NCBI GenBank assembly: GCA_032191485.1
Contig: JAVDOI010000002.1
Coordinates: 5,112,846-5,176,845 of the forward strand
Origin: Leptoclinus maculatus
Lineage: Eukaryota; Chordata; Actinopteri; Perciformes; Stichaeidae
Reading direction: 5' to 3'
DNA: 64,000 bases
Shown here: positions 23,561-38,389 of the stretch, piece by piece
Position numbering within the stretch: position 1 is the stretch's first letter
How the letters are laid out: each line of letters begins with the position of its first letter
Position numbers and translations under genes: made by a program
Notes under the pieces: generated by a model
Told to the model about the DNA's origin: nothing
Databases searched by the model: none
Seen by the model: the letters and a program-made list of their open reading frames with translations, nothing else

Positions 23561-23748
23561 GGTGAGGGGGAGGGAGGGAGAAAAAACAAACGGGGGGGTA
23601 AACAGAGAGGGTGAGGGACAGGCTGGCACGGGGGACATCTAACCTACTTCATCGCAGGTACGTGATAGTATTCACTGTTGTTTGCCAGCATGGCAGCGTG
23701 ATACGAATATACCATCCGTGCAGACACAACATGGACCGACTTGTTGGG

Positions 23749-23809
23749 TCTCACCCGTCTCACCCGTCTCACCCGTCTCACCCGTCTCACCCGTCTCACC
23801 CGTCTCACC
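23749..23809. repeat. 10-bp minisatellite (GTCTCACCC)n
   Basis: About six tandem copies of the decamer 'cacccgtctc' with no spacers, so it is not a CRISPR array. A 9-bp repeat 'actattgta' (three copies) occurs nearby at about 23108-23136. Confidence 0.93.
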
Positions 23810-26014
23810 TGGACAGCAACACTTAGTTGCTCATGAATGAGAAGCTGTGATCTCTCAAGCAGGCCGTGACCTCTTGTGTGTTTGCGAGTGTAAAAACACG
23901 CCAGTCACCGAAATCACTGCCGGTATTCTAGCAACACAACGACTGACTCAGCAGTACACCTACGTTGAAGTCACACGGGACAACATCCATGTGTGGTGCG
24001 CATCGCACATTTGGCTGAGGCGGAACATCTGTGAATAGCTTGTGGTGAAAGCAGACCCTCGCCAAGAAGCAAACAAACCAGAATAGGAGGACTATAGAGG
24101 GCTGTAGCAGGAATCAGCTGGTATCCCAGACAGACAGATAAACATTAAGGCAGACGCAAAGATGGAGATAAACCCCGGCGACAGATAAGAGGAGAGACTC
24201 AGAGAGAAAAGCACATGTCGGTGCAGCCGCGGGTGTTTTTTTGGCAGACGCATTCTGGTGATGTGGTCATGTTGGGCCCTTCCAGCGCAGATATTAAATA
24301 TCAAACACAAAGCAGAGGGAGGGAGATGAATGAGGGGGACTGTTTTGACTTTCTCAAAGACTCCAGTTAAGTAGTTCTGAAATCGTTCCTAAACTTAGAG
24401 GCAGGCAAAGAGGAGAGGGCGAATGAGAAAGAGGGTGATTGCATGGAAAGAAATAGTCAAACGGAGATTTTTTTGTTTTCACCGTTCTCCTCCCAGCGTT
24501 CTCTCTTGTTTATGAACTCTCTCGTGTTCTCCTCGTGTGCATCGCCCTCTTTTCTTTCTGTTTTTACCTTCACGCTACTTCGGTACTTTTTCCCTTTTCT
24601 CACTCCCTCTCATGCAGTCAGTATCCTGCTCAGACCAGACACCCCCTCGGCCTTTTCCATGTCTACGCGCTGCAACAAAACATCCAGCATCTTGAGAAAT
24701 GTTATGAATTTAGTTAGACGGCCGTGATATTGTTTTTTTTTTTTTGCAGACAGTGAAGTTTGATAAATGAAAAACAGAGATGGAAGTGGATAAAACAGGA
24801 TGGGATACGCCCGGCGGAGCTGAGCATGATGGCTGTGACTAACAGGGAGCATCTGAGCAGTACATCTGAAGGGAAAAGGTCAGTACAAGGAGCAGGAAGT
24901 GACCTTGGAGGGGGGGGGGGGGGGAATGACTGGATCAGACTGTATGGAGGCTGGACATTATGATAGTCTGTGGTCGAGGGGGCAGGACGTGGATGGAAGG
25001 AGGAGGAATGGAAGGAAAGAATAAGCATTTGGCGGGAGAATTAATGCAGAAGGGGGGGGGGAAATAGTGAAAAGTGCTGGAATTTCGTAATGGGGCCATG
25101 ACCACAAATGTGTAAACTATCCACATAATGTCTGCAAAAACACATATTCTTACCTGTCTGGGCCAGCTCGTAATTCAGTGGTTAAGCAGGTGCTCCCGTG
25201 GTTACCAAGTCAGAACACAGGACAAGCGCTAATTCAACAACAACTCCCAAAACAAAGTTCAGCCCTAAACTGGCAAGGCCAGATATTTTTTTCCCGCCGC
25301 TATTTTTACATCTTTATGTTTTCTTAATGGTCCGAGCTGTGATTCACTTGTTAAAAATTCAATTTTTTGAAAACAGCAGAGACCTTGAGGAGTGAGTGAG
25401 TCAGATATAAAAACATCATGTGATGTAAGCTGCGTCTGTGGGATGAAGGACAGACATTACTCAGGACTGTCCTCCTCCTCCTCCTCTCTGATGGCCCCCG
25501 TTGTCCTGCGGCTGTGAATTTTGCCGTGTGAATGTCAACATGTCACCGTGCAGATTGATGAGTGTTTGCATAAGCCTGGCATCCTGAAGCAACCACGGCT
25601 CTTCATCCGTTTGTTTTCATGTTATTTTGTACAAATAAATAGTTTTATTATCACTGTTTTTACCTTCAATTCTTCTTTCCTGCTGGCGTCTCCCGGGCCT
25701 CATCACCTGTCGACAGAATCCAGGGCCAGTGTTGGCGTATATCACTTGTTTTTGTCAGGCTCAACCTCTCCTGTGCACCGACTCCCAGCCGAACCTCCAA
25801 GCCTACATGTCCGCGCTGAAGAAACAAGTCAAATATTATCATTTGGCATTGGATGCACTGTGGCTGAAGTGAAAAACATAAAAAAAATGCATTAAAAAGT
25901 ATGCCTGCTCACCAAAAACTGACCTTTTAAAGTGAGAGCTGCTGTATAGGATCGCATAGTGTTGCATGATGGTTCCTTTGGAAATGTTTCTTCATGAAAA
26001 GCTGCATATATAGT

Positions 26015-26330
26015 TCAAGGAATCGTTTTATGAGCTTTCTTGCCTGCAGAAGGTTAATACCTCCCTCGTGTCTGTGCAGCCGCCGGTTAGGGACTGTACA
26101 CACATTGTTGCCTGAACCTTTTTTTTATTAATTATTAATACATAAATAAAATAATCTCCCTGTTTATAGGCAGATTTTACTACCTGTGAACAGATCCAGT
26201 CTGGCTGTCCACCCTTGTTTGCAGTCGTTATGCTAAGCTAAGCTAAGCGGCAGTAGTTTCATATTTACCACACTGTGCTCAACTCTGCACGAAAATTAAT
26301 CAGCATATTTCTCAAAATGTTCCTTTAATA
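26015..26330. repeat. Foldback (MITE-like) interspersed element
   Basis: The left arm 'aaggaatcgttttatgagct' with 'ttcttgcctgcagaaggtta' and the right arm 'catatttctcaaaatgttcc' with 'atgctaagctaagctaagcg' match the two arms of a repeat I know as very common in perciform fish, which normally begins ggaatagttcgacattttgg. The copy is diverged. Family naming is from memory. Confidence 0.6.
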
Positions 26331-26878
26331 AAATTTATTTTATCCATGCGCCTTAGCAACTTGCAATAACTCTGTCCTAAAATGAGCCATTGTTTTCCTA
26401 TGTTCCTTAAACGCAACAGTGCAGTGCTAACCACGTTAGTGATTTCATTATTGTAGTTCCTGCTGTTACACGACTGAGTAGAAATCTAATTGGACTGCTA
26501 ATTCCTCTGCTTGAATCAATGTTTAGAGGTGGATTTCAGATCTTGAGCAGCAAATGACTCATAATGTTTGCACACTCTTATCCCCCCCCCCTCCAGAGTG
26601 TCTTGTTCTCTCCAAACTAATTTCTTTCCAGCTGATCGGTGGTGGGAATAAGTCAACTGTCTCACTTCTTTCCCGCCATCTCCTGTAATCTCTCGCTGCT
26701 GTAGCCAACCTGTTATTACGGAGAGATCACATCAGCACATATCATTCCAATCAGGAAATAGTTTGCCTCAGAACCAGGAAAATGGCATCAGGTTGAGTCC
26801 TGCATAATTTGGGGGTTTAATGTTCAGCGAGGGAAAGGTTTCACAAGATGGCTCTCCGTTCATCTGGAGCCCACGCAG

Positions 26879-26881
<3 letters not shown>

Positions 26882-26974
<93 letters not shown>
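26882..26974. repeat. (CA)n microsatellite
   Basis: About 46 uninterrupted CA units. Confidence 0.97.
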
Positions 26975-26975
<1 letters not shown>

Positions 26976-27690
26976 GTAAACACAACAAGGCTGTGAAGGC
27001 GGACTCGTCGGCGTCATGGCGCTTTGTAGTCTAATTTAGCCACGTGTTAGCAACCGCCTATTTCAAGACACGTAAAAGCTTCAAAATTCACGAGAAGGGT
27101 ATTTGCTGACATATTCTATATCGTAGAACAAAACAGCCAAATCTCTTCCACTTATGCTGATAACCACAGACCTTATTTCAGGCACCGAACCAAAAACCCA
27201 TCGACATCGAGACGAGGACACTGGACGTGCTACAATGCTAACTCATTTCCATGTTTTACGACTCACTCCTGCGGCACTCTTTAAACTGGGATTTATAGTT
27301 GTTGTTTTTTTTACTTTATTTAGGTCTCGATATATAAACCTGCAACAACCAAATGTGCTTGCGTTTGGCATGTGTGCTGTTAAATCTTAAGCACGGTCTA
27401 AATGATTGAAGTCTGTCTTCAATGCGTCAAAAATGGGGGTCAATTCAGGAGACGCTGCACATCTGTGTGTGCGTGTGTGTGTGTGCATGTGTGAGAGAGG
27501 TGTGTGTGTGTATGTTTACGTGTTTCTGTTGCTGCGTAGCTCAGTAAAATCTGCCTCTATTTCTCAGTAGACCACCATCCAACTTTTTTCGTTTTATGTG
27601 GCGTTTACTTTGGTGCCCCACCGCGGTGCCAACTCTAACAAACTGACCTGCAGGGCATGCGACCAGCACCCACCTACTCCTGTCAGGAAT

Positions 27691-27837
<147 letters not shown>

Positions 27838-30019
27838 TCAGATAGCATTCACAAACACAGACAAGCGATCACAGACGACGGCTCTGTTTATGAAAGTCAG
27901 ACGAGTGCAGTAATATGAAAGCATGCTGGGGGGGGGATTTCCTCGAACCAAGAGCCCCACAATGATTGTTATGCATGACCACAAACTGCAGCAGTCTGTT
28001 CATCTATGAATAAGAATCAACTACATACTTTCTGAAATTTCTTATTTCTGTCTACTTTCCTCTCTTTCCTGCCTTTTTAGCAAAGTCTCTCATTCCTTTA
28101 CCCGTCTGTCTTTCTTATCATCTTATCAACCCCCCCCCCCCCTCTCTCTCTCTCCATCCCTCCATTTTAAAGAGACACCAAACTGTGCCGTTCTGCATCC
28201 TTTCCTCTTGGCTCTGTATTCCTGCTAATTATACGAAGCCAGAAGTCTTGGACTCTACATCTCTGTGGGATTCTAAACATAAACTTTGCAGCTGGACTTC
28301 GAGCTGACTGAGCGTAAGTAGATACAGGCTCTGTAAACCGGTCACAGCAGCGGTTCAAACTCAATGGATTATTGGCGTCAACCTGGGTGAACTCTGACTG
28401 TAGCGAGCCGTCTTGTAGGTGCTGACCTTTGAGGGAAACGGACGGCCGGAGAGCCCAAAATGCTATCGTAGCTTATTAGCCATGTTGCACTACTTTTATT
28501 TATCCATCTCTGTCGGAGTATAAAGAACCCCACAAAGAAGGAATGGTTTACGGACAGCTACCCCAACCCTAGTCAATTTGTTTAGGTTGCAATCCTGATA
28601 ACTGACGGGGAACATTTTATGTATTGTCACCACACGGGACTCACTATTGCCATGAATGCACCTCATCCAATGGGCGGTTAAGGTGGGCCGTGGGATCCGA
28701 TGAGGTGAAGGGAGAGGTGGGACATACCAAGTTCGGTGCGCCCGTCACCATACAGCAGTGTAGAAAGAAAACAAAATACAAAATACAACTTTTTAAAGCT
28801 TTATGTCACTATATTGCTTTCCCCAGAGCCTAAAGTATTATTCGACGTTCCTCCACCATATTCGCCCCGAACAATCAGTCCCAATACCACCAGAACTCTA
28901 CTTTCTGATGTGACCAGGCTTGCCCACTGCCATACTTAAAGGCTGCTACCATGGTCTGTCCCAGACCATTTGTAACGTCGCTCTCTTCTGTCGCACTGTC
29001 AATATTCAGCGACAAAAAGTCCAGCTTGTCATCCACATTTGACGGCCTCTCCTCTCTTTGTGTGCCTCGTCCCCATCTCTCCCTCTATCCACCGTTCCCT
29101 CTGTACTTCTTCTCTCTCTCTCCCTTCGCGGTTGTCAAAAGCGGTCAGCGTGAAGCCACCGACACGAGCGGGCCAAGCAGCGAACCAACGTGTCGTCTGC
29201 GACTGAGTGGTGACACGCAGGCAAGACAGTGCACGGAGTGACAGGGAGCCACGGGGCCGGCGCTCTGCACCCAACAAACCCTTCAGCTTCTCTCAGACTC
29301 ACATTCTCTCGGCTGTCGTCTTATTTATTTTAGGATAGCGCCAAGCGAACCCTACAGGAGCCGTGTCCCCGAATGACCAAGGCAGGACTTGTGGTGATGG
29401 AGTTATCACATGCCATCATCTTAAGTGCAGAGTAGCCATTTCTCCGAGAGACATAGACGAGATCAGGGACCAAAGAAAGTTTGATTAATTTCAAGTTAAA
29501 ACTCTTAGTTTGTAGTTTTCATTTTCTGACACATTTCGGAACAAGTGAACTTGAGCTGAACTGAGTTTAAGTCTTGTGATGTTGATTTGAACGAATGAAC
29601 TGTTGAGTGTTCACACAACTCACCAAATAAAGTTGGAAAGAAACACAGAACGTATCTTCTTAGCGGAGTGAAATCTCTCCAGAGGCCATTCGTTTTCTGT
29701 AATTTGAAGAAAACGTGCATGACGGTGTATTCTAATACATATTGAGCTGAATCACAGTTGTTTTCTCAGATACTAATGTAAACAAGGCTAACCATCGTCT
29801 GTCCCTGTCCCCACACACTTATACATTTATTCTTTTGGCACAAGCCGAGCAGCTAATGAGGCTATTGCAGCATTATTGACAGAATCTTCAATTAATCTCA
29901 TGTTAACACAAGTTAAACTGCAAACCTCGTCACATTAAACAATTTCACAACTATTTATTTAACTTTAAGATATAGTTGCACATGTTAAAGGCAGCAGGGA
30001 AACATATATGTTTGTTTTA

Positions 30020-30135
30020 GCCATGCCAGTGGACATGTCTTCTAAACATCAACATGCTAGCATTATCATAGTACGCATGCTGGTATTAGCATTTAGCTCA
30101 AGTACAGCCTCACAAAGCTGGTTCATGGTTCTACT
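30020..30135. repeat. Fragment of a teleost interspersed repeat
   Basis: 'gcatgctggtattagcattt' and 'agctcaagtacagcctcaca' correspond to text at 40560-40640 and, inverted, at 44680-44870, so three copies of one family lie in the window. Confidence 0.65.
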
Positions 30136-32435
30136 CCCTCAGTATTGTGACGTTAATTAAACCAGATTGTAAAGTTATGTTGCTGAGTTTGTTTAAAAGT
30201 GCGTCTGCCCCCTTGTGGCCAAAGATAGAAGCTATATAATAAGCTATATAATACATGGGCAGTGGGCCGTAAACCAAACCATTGACATGTCATGGTCTGC
30301 TCCAACATGCATTGGTGTATTATAACTAAAGTAATTACACATAAGCTCAGGCCTGAGCAGAGGAGCCTCTATCCTCTGCAGCTGAAGCCCACATGATATT
30401 ATTATGCTATGCAGAGGATTAGGAGTCCACACACCGAGAGCACTAGCCGCAGAACCGCACACTAAGCTGACTTCATGACTAGTGTGCATGGAGTGTGTGT
30501 GTGTGTGTGTGATGCTGAGCTGTGGGTGTGAAACCATAGTAACCTGGCCTCTTTCACCCTCTCCGCCACGGTGACACACTGCAAACTAAAGGAGAGGTGT
30601 GTTCACCTGAAGGATGGCTGCAACGCTGCTCTGCTGAGTGACACTCACCTGCCCCCTGCAGGAGGAAACCAGTGACTACCACCAACAAGTCTGTGGAAAA
30701 TGAGTGCTTCAACAAACCCTGTTGTTTACACCATGTGCGTATATGTATATGTATTTGTGTCTACTTATTTAGAAGAGATGGCCCTTACCAAACGATGGAG
30801 TTCATACTTTATGAGGGCCGCTCCTGTATTTTAGATTGTTGGGCTTCTCTGTTGGTCTCTTTCATGCTTGTGGTCTAGGAGCTGTTGCCAATACTGTAAT
30901 TCTTCACGTAAAGCTTCATATCCTGTCTCCTCCTCCACTCTGCTCCTTTCCTTTCCTCTGCCCTCCTTTCCTTTCCCCTCCCCTCCTCCTCCTCCTCCTC
31001 CTCCTGCCAAAGCAAATGAAATACCAAACATTAAAGTAAGATCAGCAGCAGTCTCCTCTCCCTGACATGTTTGGGCCTCTCCGCTCATTCTAAAACGACA
31101 CATGAATGGGCGTATTCACCAGAGTGTAACGTACACTTCAGTTCCCACAGTTCGCTATATGAAAGCATCTCCTCACGAATCCTGGTTCGAGGCCATTCCT
31201 CGGAGTCTTTCCACGTCTCTGGATTTTGATGCTATTAAGCTCAATGAGAGCCTCTCTGTTATCCTGCCTCTCTGGAGCTCTCCTGACCCCTCGCTGACTG
31301 CCTGAGAGCCGCCAGCTATAGGACTGGTAATGAGATGTTAACGTCGAGGAGGCTGAAGAGCGCTATTCCCTCATCTCCTCTCTCCTCTCTTTGAGCGCCG
31401 TCGGAACATTTTCCTCCCTTCACTCTGGCAGGGAGCTGCAGCGTCTCTTCTTCATTCCCTCCCCAGCTCATAACGTCTCTTCTGTCTCGCTGTGGTTTTC
31501 AGGAGGACCGTTACACGTTATAACAGTGGGTGAGGGACTGAAGTGAAGCTTCCAGACTCCACAGGGCTGCAGCAGGGTTTGAAGTGAAGAGGAGGCTGTT
31601 AAAGGTCACTGTGGTTTATTGGGTAACAACACATACTGAAGCAGACTTTCGTCTGAACCGTTTAACAAACATAAAAATGTCCCCATGGACGCATTGATCT
31701 CAAATAATTGCTGCCGTTTTAATAAAGAGACACAGCACGGAATGGAAGGCCTGATGTAAAAGGTTTTGTCATTAATGTTTTGTAACATCACATTTTTGGA
31801 GCCCTATTTTTCAGTTTGGCTGTTTTTTTGTGTTTGTTTTGTGTCCTTGTGGTTCTTTTGTGTCTCACTCTAGTTGTTTTGTGTCTATTTGCAGCCACAA
31901 AGTGTCTCTTTTTTTTCACATAATAATAATACAAAAGTTTATTGGAAACCTTCAAAATAAAACAGCGAGTATGCAGGTTTTACTTATAAGGCAGCGTTAG
32001 TCCGCTTTCAGTTAGTCTGCATTTTAACGTAATGTTACAGTAGCCTGAGTACGTTGAGCAAAAATGAACAAACTGGGTTGGATTGAGTTGAGTTGGCACA
32101 CACTCGGTACTAAAAGGCTCTTCAGACCATGTCTCATTGGGGCTTTCTACCAGACAGAGTTGAGTCAGTGTGCTCGGTGAGGTCACGTGGTTTTGTTCTC
32201 TGTCCGTTTTTAAAATGCTCCGCATTGGTGTCGACGTTATCATCCAGCAGCCTCTCACAACATAGAGGATCTATAATGTGTATTCCTGGGTTGTAATGGC
32301 TGCCTGAAAGCGTCAATCACGGCATCGCATTGTTACAGACTCTGTTAAGTATTAATGAGTACATTACTACACTGTGGGCTGGAAATGGGATGCTTAGCTA
32401 TAGCCAAGGGCGTATCCTGCCTTGTGCACACACAG

Positions 32436-32473
<38 letters not shown>

Positions 32474-32606
32474 CACTGTACTATGAAGCGGAACAGATTG
32501 GGAATTTATGAGCTGCGACCGAAGACATAAACATATAAATAAGTATTAATCCTGTTCATTAGCGGTACATCGAGTTATGCTGCAAAAACAGGCGCTGTGA
32601 GCCATC

Positions 32607-32657
<51 letters not shown>

Positions 32658-33220
32658 TTGTGTGTGAGAGAAAAAAAACACGATGCACAATGTTTTTTGA
32701 AAATAAAGTTCAAACAGATGTTTCCGTTAAAAGTTTGTGGCAGTAAAATAAGGAATCTTTTAAGAATGAAGAACTTAATTAGTGCTCTTATTGATAATGG
32801 TAAACATGTACAGCATTGACAGATCTGTAATGGGACATCAGTTATTCATCTTTATATATACGTGCGGACAGAACATATGTGGCTGTTGGAAATAAAAAAT
32901 GAAAAACATTCATAATTAAGCTTTTCCTTTTCATGTATCATTTCAATGCAGAGATGAATGCAGCATTTATTAGGTCTGCATTCAGGCTCGGAGCAAACCC
33001 AGGAAACATGTGCACAAAGGTATAAATGAAAGAGAGCGGAGAGAGAGTGAAATCACATGACGTCTATACTCGGAGGACTCATTTCCTCACCGGTGTGCGG
33101 AGCCCGAGAGGGACGCCTCGGAGCACTTGCTACGCTGAATAACCTTTTGCTTCCTTTATTTTCTCCTCAATTCAACCTGCTCTCTTCAAAAAAATCCATC
33201 CTGTATCCGTCCTGTATGCC

Positions 33221-33343
<123 letters not shown>

Positions 33344-35952
33344 ACACACATTAAATAGGAGGAGCACTATTTTCTACCTGCAATCATGCACTTGTGCTAC
33401 AGTAGCACATACATGAGTGTGTGTTATGTGTGTGTGTGTGTGTGTGTGTGTGCGCGTGCGCGTGCATGTGTAGCGTGTATTTCTGTTTCTGGGTTGCCTC
33501 AGATTCTATTAATTGCTATTAATGCTGTTCCCATTGCTTTCAAGCCCTTGCGAACGTCACCATGTGTCACCATGTGTCACGACCACGTCAGCCTCTCTGA
33601 TTTGGTGATATCCAATTAGTGTGCCTCACCGATCCAATCGAATAAGTGGCCTCCTTTAATGCCAATGGAAGCCTTAAAGCCCAGATTACAGCTTCCCTTG
33701 TCTTTCTAACCCTCTCTCCGTCACTCTGCACCCACTCCGAAGCAGTCGTCTCGACGACCATCACAACGCGAACATCCCAACGTGTGAAAGAGCGGATAGC
33801 TCTCGCATCTCCCAACACATTTTGGCCCTGTTTGAGTCTCACATGCGTATGATGCAGATGTTCCTCACAATTATGAAAACACTGCAAGCTCATGTTTTTG
33901 CAATTGTTTCGCAGTTTGTGTGTTTGGACTTTGATGATGTCAACAGATCTGCAGTCTGTTGTACTGAGCTACTTGCTTTCCTATAACACTTTCAATAAAA
34001 GGCTACGTGTAGTTATAACTTGTCTCGCTTCTGCCTGAATTGAAGCTCTGATTTACGTCCATTGTGAACAACTGATTTGTTGCAACACTTTAAAAGACCA
34101 TTTGAAGAGTACTTCACTCTCTAATGTAGCACCGTGCATCCAAAACACTGTCAGACTCATGATGGACACTTTAATAAAGAGGCACAACATCCATGCAGCA
34201 GAATGGAGGTATTAGGCTGTTCTTTATCAAAACCTACATTACCCACAATGCAACGCGACCGCCGAGGGTTTGTTTAAAGTTCCAGGTGTGCGTTACAGGC
34301 CATACTTTGGAGTAAGTTGAAAGCGCGAAGAAAGAAAAAGTTCTAACTGCACATCCACCATCATTTCTGATTCATCAGACATCAAAGCCAAGGTCACGTC
34401 TGCACCCTGAGCACCCCGTGTCTCCATATTTCTTGACGTTTGTGTGATCCTCTGTGTTCAATTTCAGCAAATATAATTCTTTCCTCTCACCGAGATTGAA
34501 AGCAATCATCCTTCATGTCAGACGTCACAAGCGGTGTGGCCCATGCATACGGGAAATCTTTCTATCTTTTCTGCAGAACAGTCATCGAGTGGATTGGTTT
34601 TTGATGCAATGTTTGATAAACATTGTACCAGCAGTGAGGCGCAAATTTTCCCATGAAAAAAATCTCGGTCCGTCCTTCAAAAGCCAAATGTCGGGGTTCA
34701 ACACATGGTATTCAGCATGAATCTCAATGTTTATTCTCCCGTTTTACATTCCGACTACAATGGCTGCAGGATAGCCAAGTCGTCCGCTGCCTCTTTCCTT
34801 TCCTTCTGCACAATGTTGTCATTCCTGCCTCAAAATGAAATATGGCAAATTAATAATTGCACACCCACATAAGTGCTGCTGCTGCACATGAAGCTCACAG
34901 CTCGCCTCAGTCTGTGAGACGAGAAATAACAGGATGCAGAGGGGGCCCTCGCTGTGACGCTTCCGTGACAAGTTCTGCATTTCTGCAGCGTAATCGCAAT
35001 TTTTAAGAGACTCGCCTCGGAGTTGCAGAAGAAAAGGGGGGGATAGTTTGGCAAAGTGCCAGCTAGGGACAAACACTCGTGCTGTACGCACAATGCACGG
35101 GCACACAGGAGGATCAAACGGTAAAAGTGTTGTTTTTTGGATAAGTGTGCAACAAAAACCAAACAAGGTTCAGAGACAAATGTGTCTCAACATGACACAA
35201 AATCACACAAAAACGACTGCAGCGATTGCAGAAATTCTCCCCGAGATAAGTGACTTCATAAATGTCTTCTATATGATTTTCACCTGACTGATACTCTTTG
35301 TACTGTAGACAAAGACAGAAAAAAATGACATTCTTCTCAACGTATCTGGGCTCTGCAAAGGAGGGAGACGGGTCTTAAACAGTTCCTGAAAATGTTTCGA
35401 GGAAGGCCTCATGACGACAATCGACGTAAGCCCATGAAATGAGATTCAGGTCAATCTGCCTTACAGAGAATTCTTCCCAGTGTCCAATTAGTTCAACACG
35501 CCGGCTTCTTAAAGTCTTACGTGAGGCCGACACACACACAGAGGGAAATTCACGGCTTCCCTGGAAACATTCCAAAAACACAAATAGATATTTGCAGAAA
35601 CAATGGAAAAAGGACAACTCGCCATTAAAAATGTGTCTTTATTGAAAGTAAACTGAGAGAATGAAGCCAAAGTTACTGAAAGCAACAAAAATTAAGGAAT
35701 TGGAAAAAAACATATTCATCAAATAGAAAAATAATATATTTACTGCAGGCAAATCCATCTATCAAAGACATTTGCTGGTTGCCATGAAAGCAAGAGATTT
35801 AGGCTAAAACTGAAGGGATTTTGCACTTCAAAGCTTAAAGAAGCGTGGCAGATAGGAAATGGAAATGCATAACGTGTTTGCATGAATGAGTAAAATCATT
35901 AGTTGCATTTGAAGTGAATTTCTGTAAGCCATGCCTGGGAATTTCAATCGGA

Positions 35953-35953
<1 letters not shown>

Positions 35954-36001
<48 letters not shown>
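35954..36001. repeat. (GA)n microsatellite
   Basis: About 23 uninterrupted GA units. Confidence 0.96.
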
Positions 36002-36839
36002 CCTGTGAATACTGACTGAGAGCTGGAATGAAAATGACTTATGTAAAATAAAAAGCAGTTTTTTTTTTTTCAGATTCTAATATCCAATATTGATGCAACA
36101 GAAACAGCAGTGATTTCATCATGAATAATGTATGCGGCTCCGTCTAAAAGCAGTTACAAAGCAGCATAATCAAGGGGTGTGAAAGATGTGGCAGATTACA
36201 TTGATCAGGAAAACGACTAGGTACACAACACGCAAACATAACATGGAATAAACAGAAGATTGTTACATCAAGGCCATAACAAATGAAGAAGAACTTCACT
36301 GATGTGGTGGATCAAACAGAGTGAGGAACCTTTCAAGAGTAGGTTTTAAGCAGAGATTGCAAACAGGATGATACTACAGACTCTTTGAGGCTGATCGAGC
36401 TTTTTTTTGGTCGGTGTTCTGCAACTCTGAAACAGTGTTGGTACAGTCTGGAGGATCAGGAGGTCCTGAATTAAACCATCACACAGTTAACCGGAGCCAG
36501 CCAGCCAGAGGAGATAGACTCTCGTCTCATGTGGATGAAAGTCTTGCCGCAGTATTTTTTAACTGACTGGAGTCACAGCGGTGTCGTGTGTGAAACAGGT
36601 GATGGATCAGCCGACACTGAATCCCATACAAAATGTGTTTTCGGGGGGAAAATGGAAAAAGAACTCTGTTACAGACAGCACGTACGCAAGAGCAAAGAGT
36701 AGCCCACGAATCTGTGATACGTGTAACTGTTTGTGTACTGCATGTGCATGTGATCACAAGTAAGTGTGTGTGTGTGTGTGTGTGTCACTTACACAATAAT
36801 TCCCAACCAGCTGGTAGCCTGCTCATGCTGGTGCTAGGG

Positions 36840-38263
36840 CAGGGGTGGGCAAACCTTTTGGCTCGGGGGCCACATTGAGTTTTTAAAATTTGACAGACGG
36901 GCCGGGTCAGTAGCAGATGAATGGAGAGTGTTTGTGTGAACTAATATAAATTACAAGTTAAAGCCATGACCTAAAAAGTAAAGAAAACTTACATTTAATT
37001 TCCGTGGGAACAGTGTTGTTGGTCACCCTTTTTAGCCAGCGCATCAACGTTTGGTATCAGTTTGGTTGTGTTAATTCTCAGAACAGATCTGAGGTGTTCA
37101 TCAGTTAACTGGGATCTTACACGGTATGGCGTTAATGCATTTTGACAAAGTTTTTTTAGAGTAAAGGTTAATGACTGTTGTCTTTTCAGCAATTTGATTC
37201 TTTGAAGGGATCATGCTGATATTTGACTTTCACATCTCTGTCATGTCTCTTGTCTCTCCCCTGTGTCAAGGTGTGGGTACATCTCACTGGAGTCAGGAAA
37301 CGTATCAGAATACCCTTATTTTATTGGCTAAACTGCATCACGTGACGTGATTTACAACGCATTGGTCGGTGTTTTTCCTGCACCGCTGAACAAGTGCCGT
37401 AAATGCTGGAAAGGAGCGTGAATGACTCCGCTGCATAAAGCAAAGGCCCCCGACCCACTGAAAACGGGTCCGTGACGACCCACCAGTTGAGAATCACTGG
37501 TCTGCAGGATCGTGACGAGCGGTGAACAGCTGTTTGTGTGTCTTCCATCTCTTCCGGTTTCCTTCACCTACATTCCCCTGGGTCCTAAGCCCCTCCAAGT
37601 ACAGCTTCTTATCACCCTCTATGCACCAACGTACATTTATAACAAATACCACACATATTACGGTAATCAGCGTTGCATATGTGTCAAACTCCATCGGTGC
37701 ATCTCCGGTCTGTCTTTGTTCATCCTGCATCGCTCTGTTCTGTTCTTTAATGTAACGTTACTGGAGCGACGGAGCCTCTCGCTGTTAGCGGACTGTTGTG
37801 CTAGCAAGCAGGCTCGCGAGTGAGCTGTACCCAGCATGCAGTTCGGCGGTGACATTTTATAAATGTACAATTATTAGTGTTACAAATTGTTTATGTGTCA
37901 CAGACTTTTGTGTCGTGGTGTTTTGCTCTGTTAAAGATCGTTAGTTGTGGGTTATTAATTGTTGTGTTATAAAGTTATGACCATGACTAGGGGTCTCTCT
38001 CAATACATATAAGATAACTAGCTCCGGCCGTAACGCTCATAGCAGCAAAAAATACATTTAGCTGCCTGTTGAAGACAGACAGCAGTTGTTTCGGCTATGA
38101 TGGTGTGTGAAGAATTCATATCATACGGGAAATTAAAACCGGTATACCACCCAGCCCTAGCCTTTATTATAGTTTGGACAATTTTGTACCAATATTTGAC
38201 GGGCCGGATTCAAGAGCCCAACGGGCCGTATATGGCCCGCGGGCCGTAGTTTGCCCATGCCTG
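36840..38263 (-). mobile_element. hAT transposon remnant with intact TSD
   Basis: Termini CAGGGGTGGGCAAAC and GTTTGCCCATGCCTG are near-perfect inverted repeats. The 8-bp target duplication TGCTAGGG is present at 36832-36839 and 38264-38271. On the minus strand 37192-36995 encodes a hAT transposase C-terminal piece (SQLTDEHLRSVLRINTTKLI). About 37300-37502 appears to be a further insertion, ending 'agttgagaatcactgg', another hAT-like terminus. The transposase body is missing, so the copy is non-autonomous. Confidence 0.88.
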
Positions 38264-38389
38264 TGCTAGGGGATAGGCCTACATGGAAAAACAATAATGT
38301 GTATAATTATATATATAGATATATATTGTATATAATTATGTACATATAGGTAGAGAGAGAGAGCGAGAGAGAGAGAAATTGAGTAAGCT

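Noticed and set aside
23749..23809. Tandem repeat considered as a CRISPR-like array
   Set aside because: Units are contiguous 10-mers without spacers, in a vertebrate genome.
24443..24727. 94-aa plus frame rich in Phe/Ser/Leu
   Set aside because: T/C-rich low-complexity sequence, no splice or family support.
30831..31103. Minus-strand frame with a coiled-coil-like EALREELQYWQQLLD segment
   Set aside because: Half of it is poly-Gly/Lys from a (CTC)n/(CCTTT)n tract. No convincing acceptor or family match, though a lone unrecognised exon cannot be excluded.
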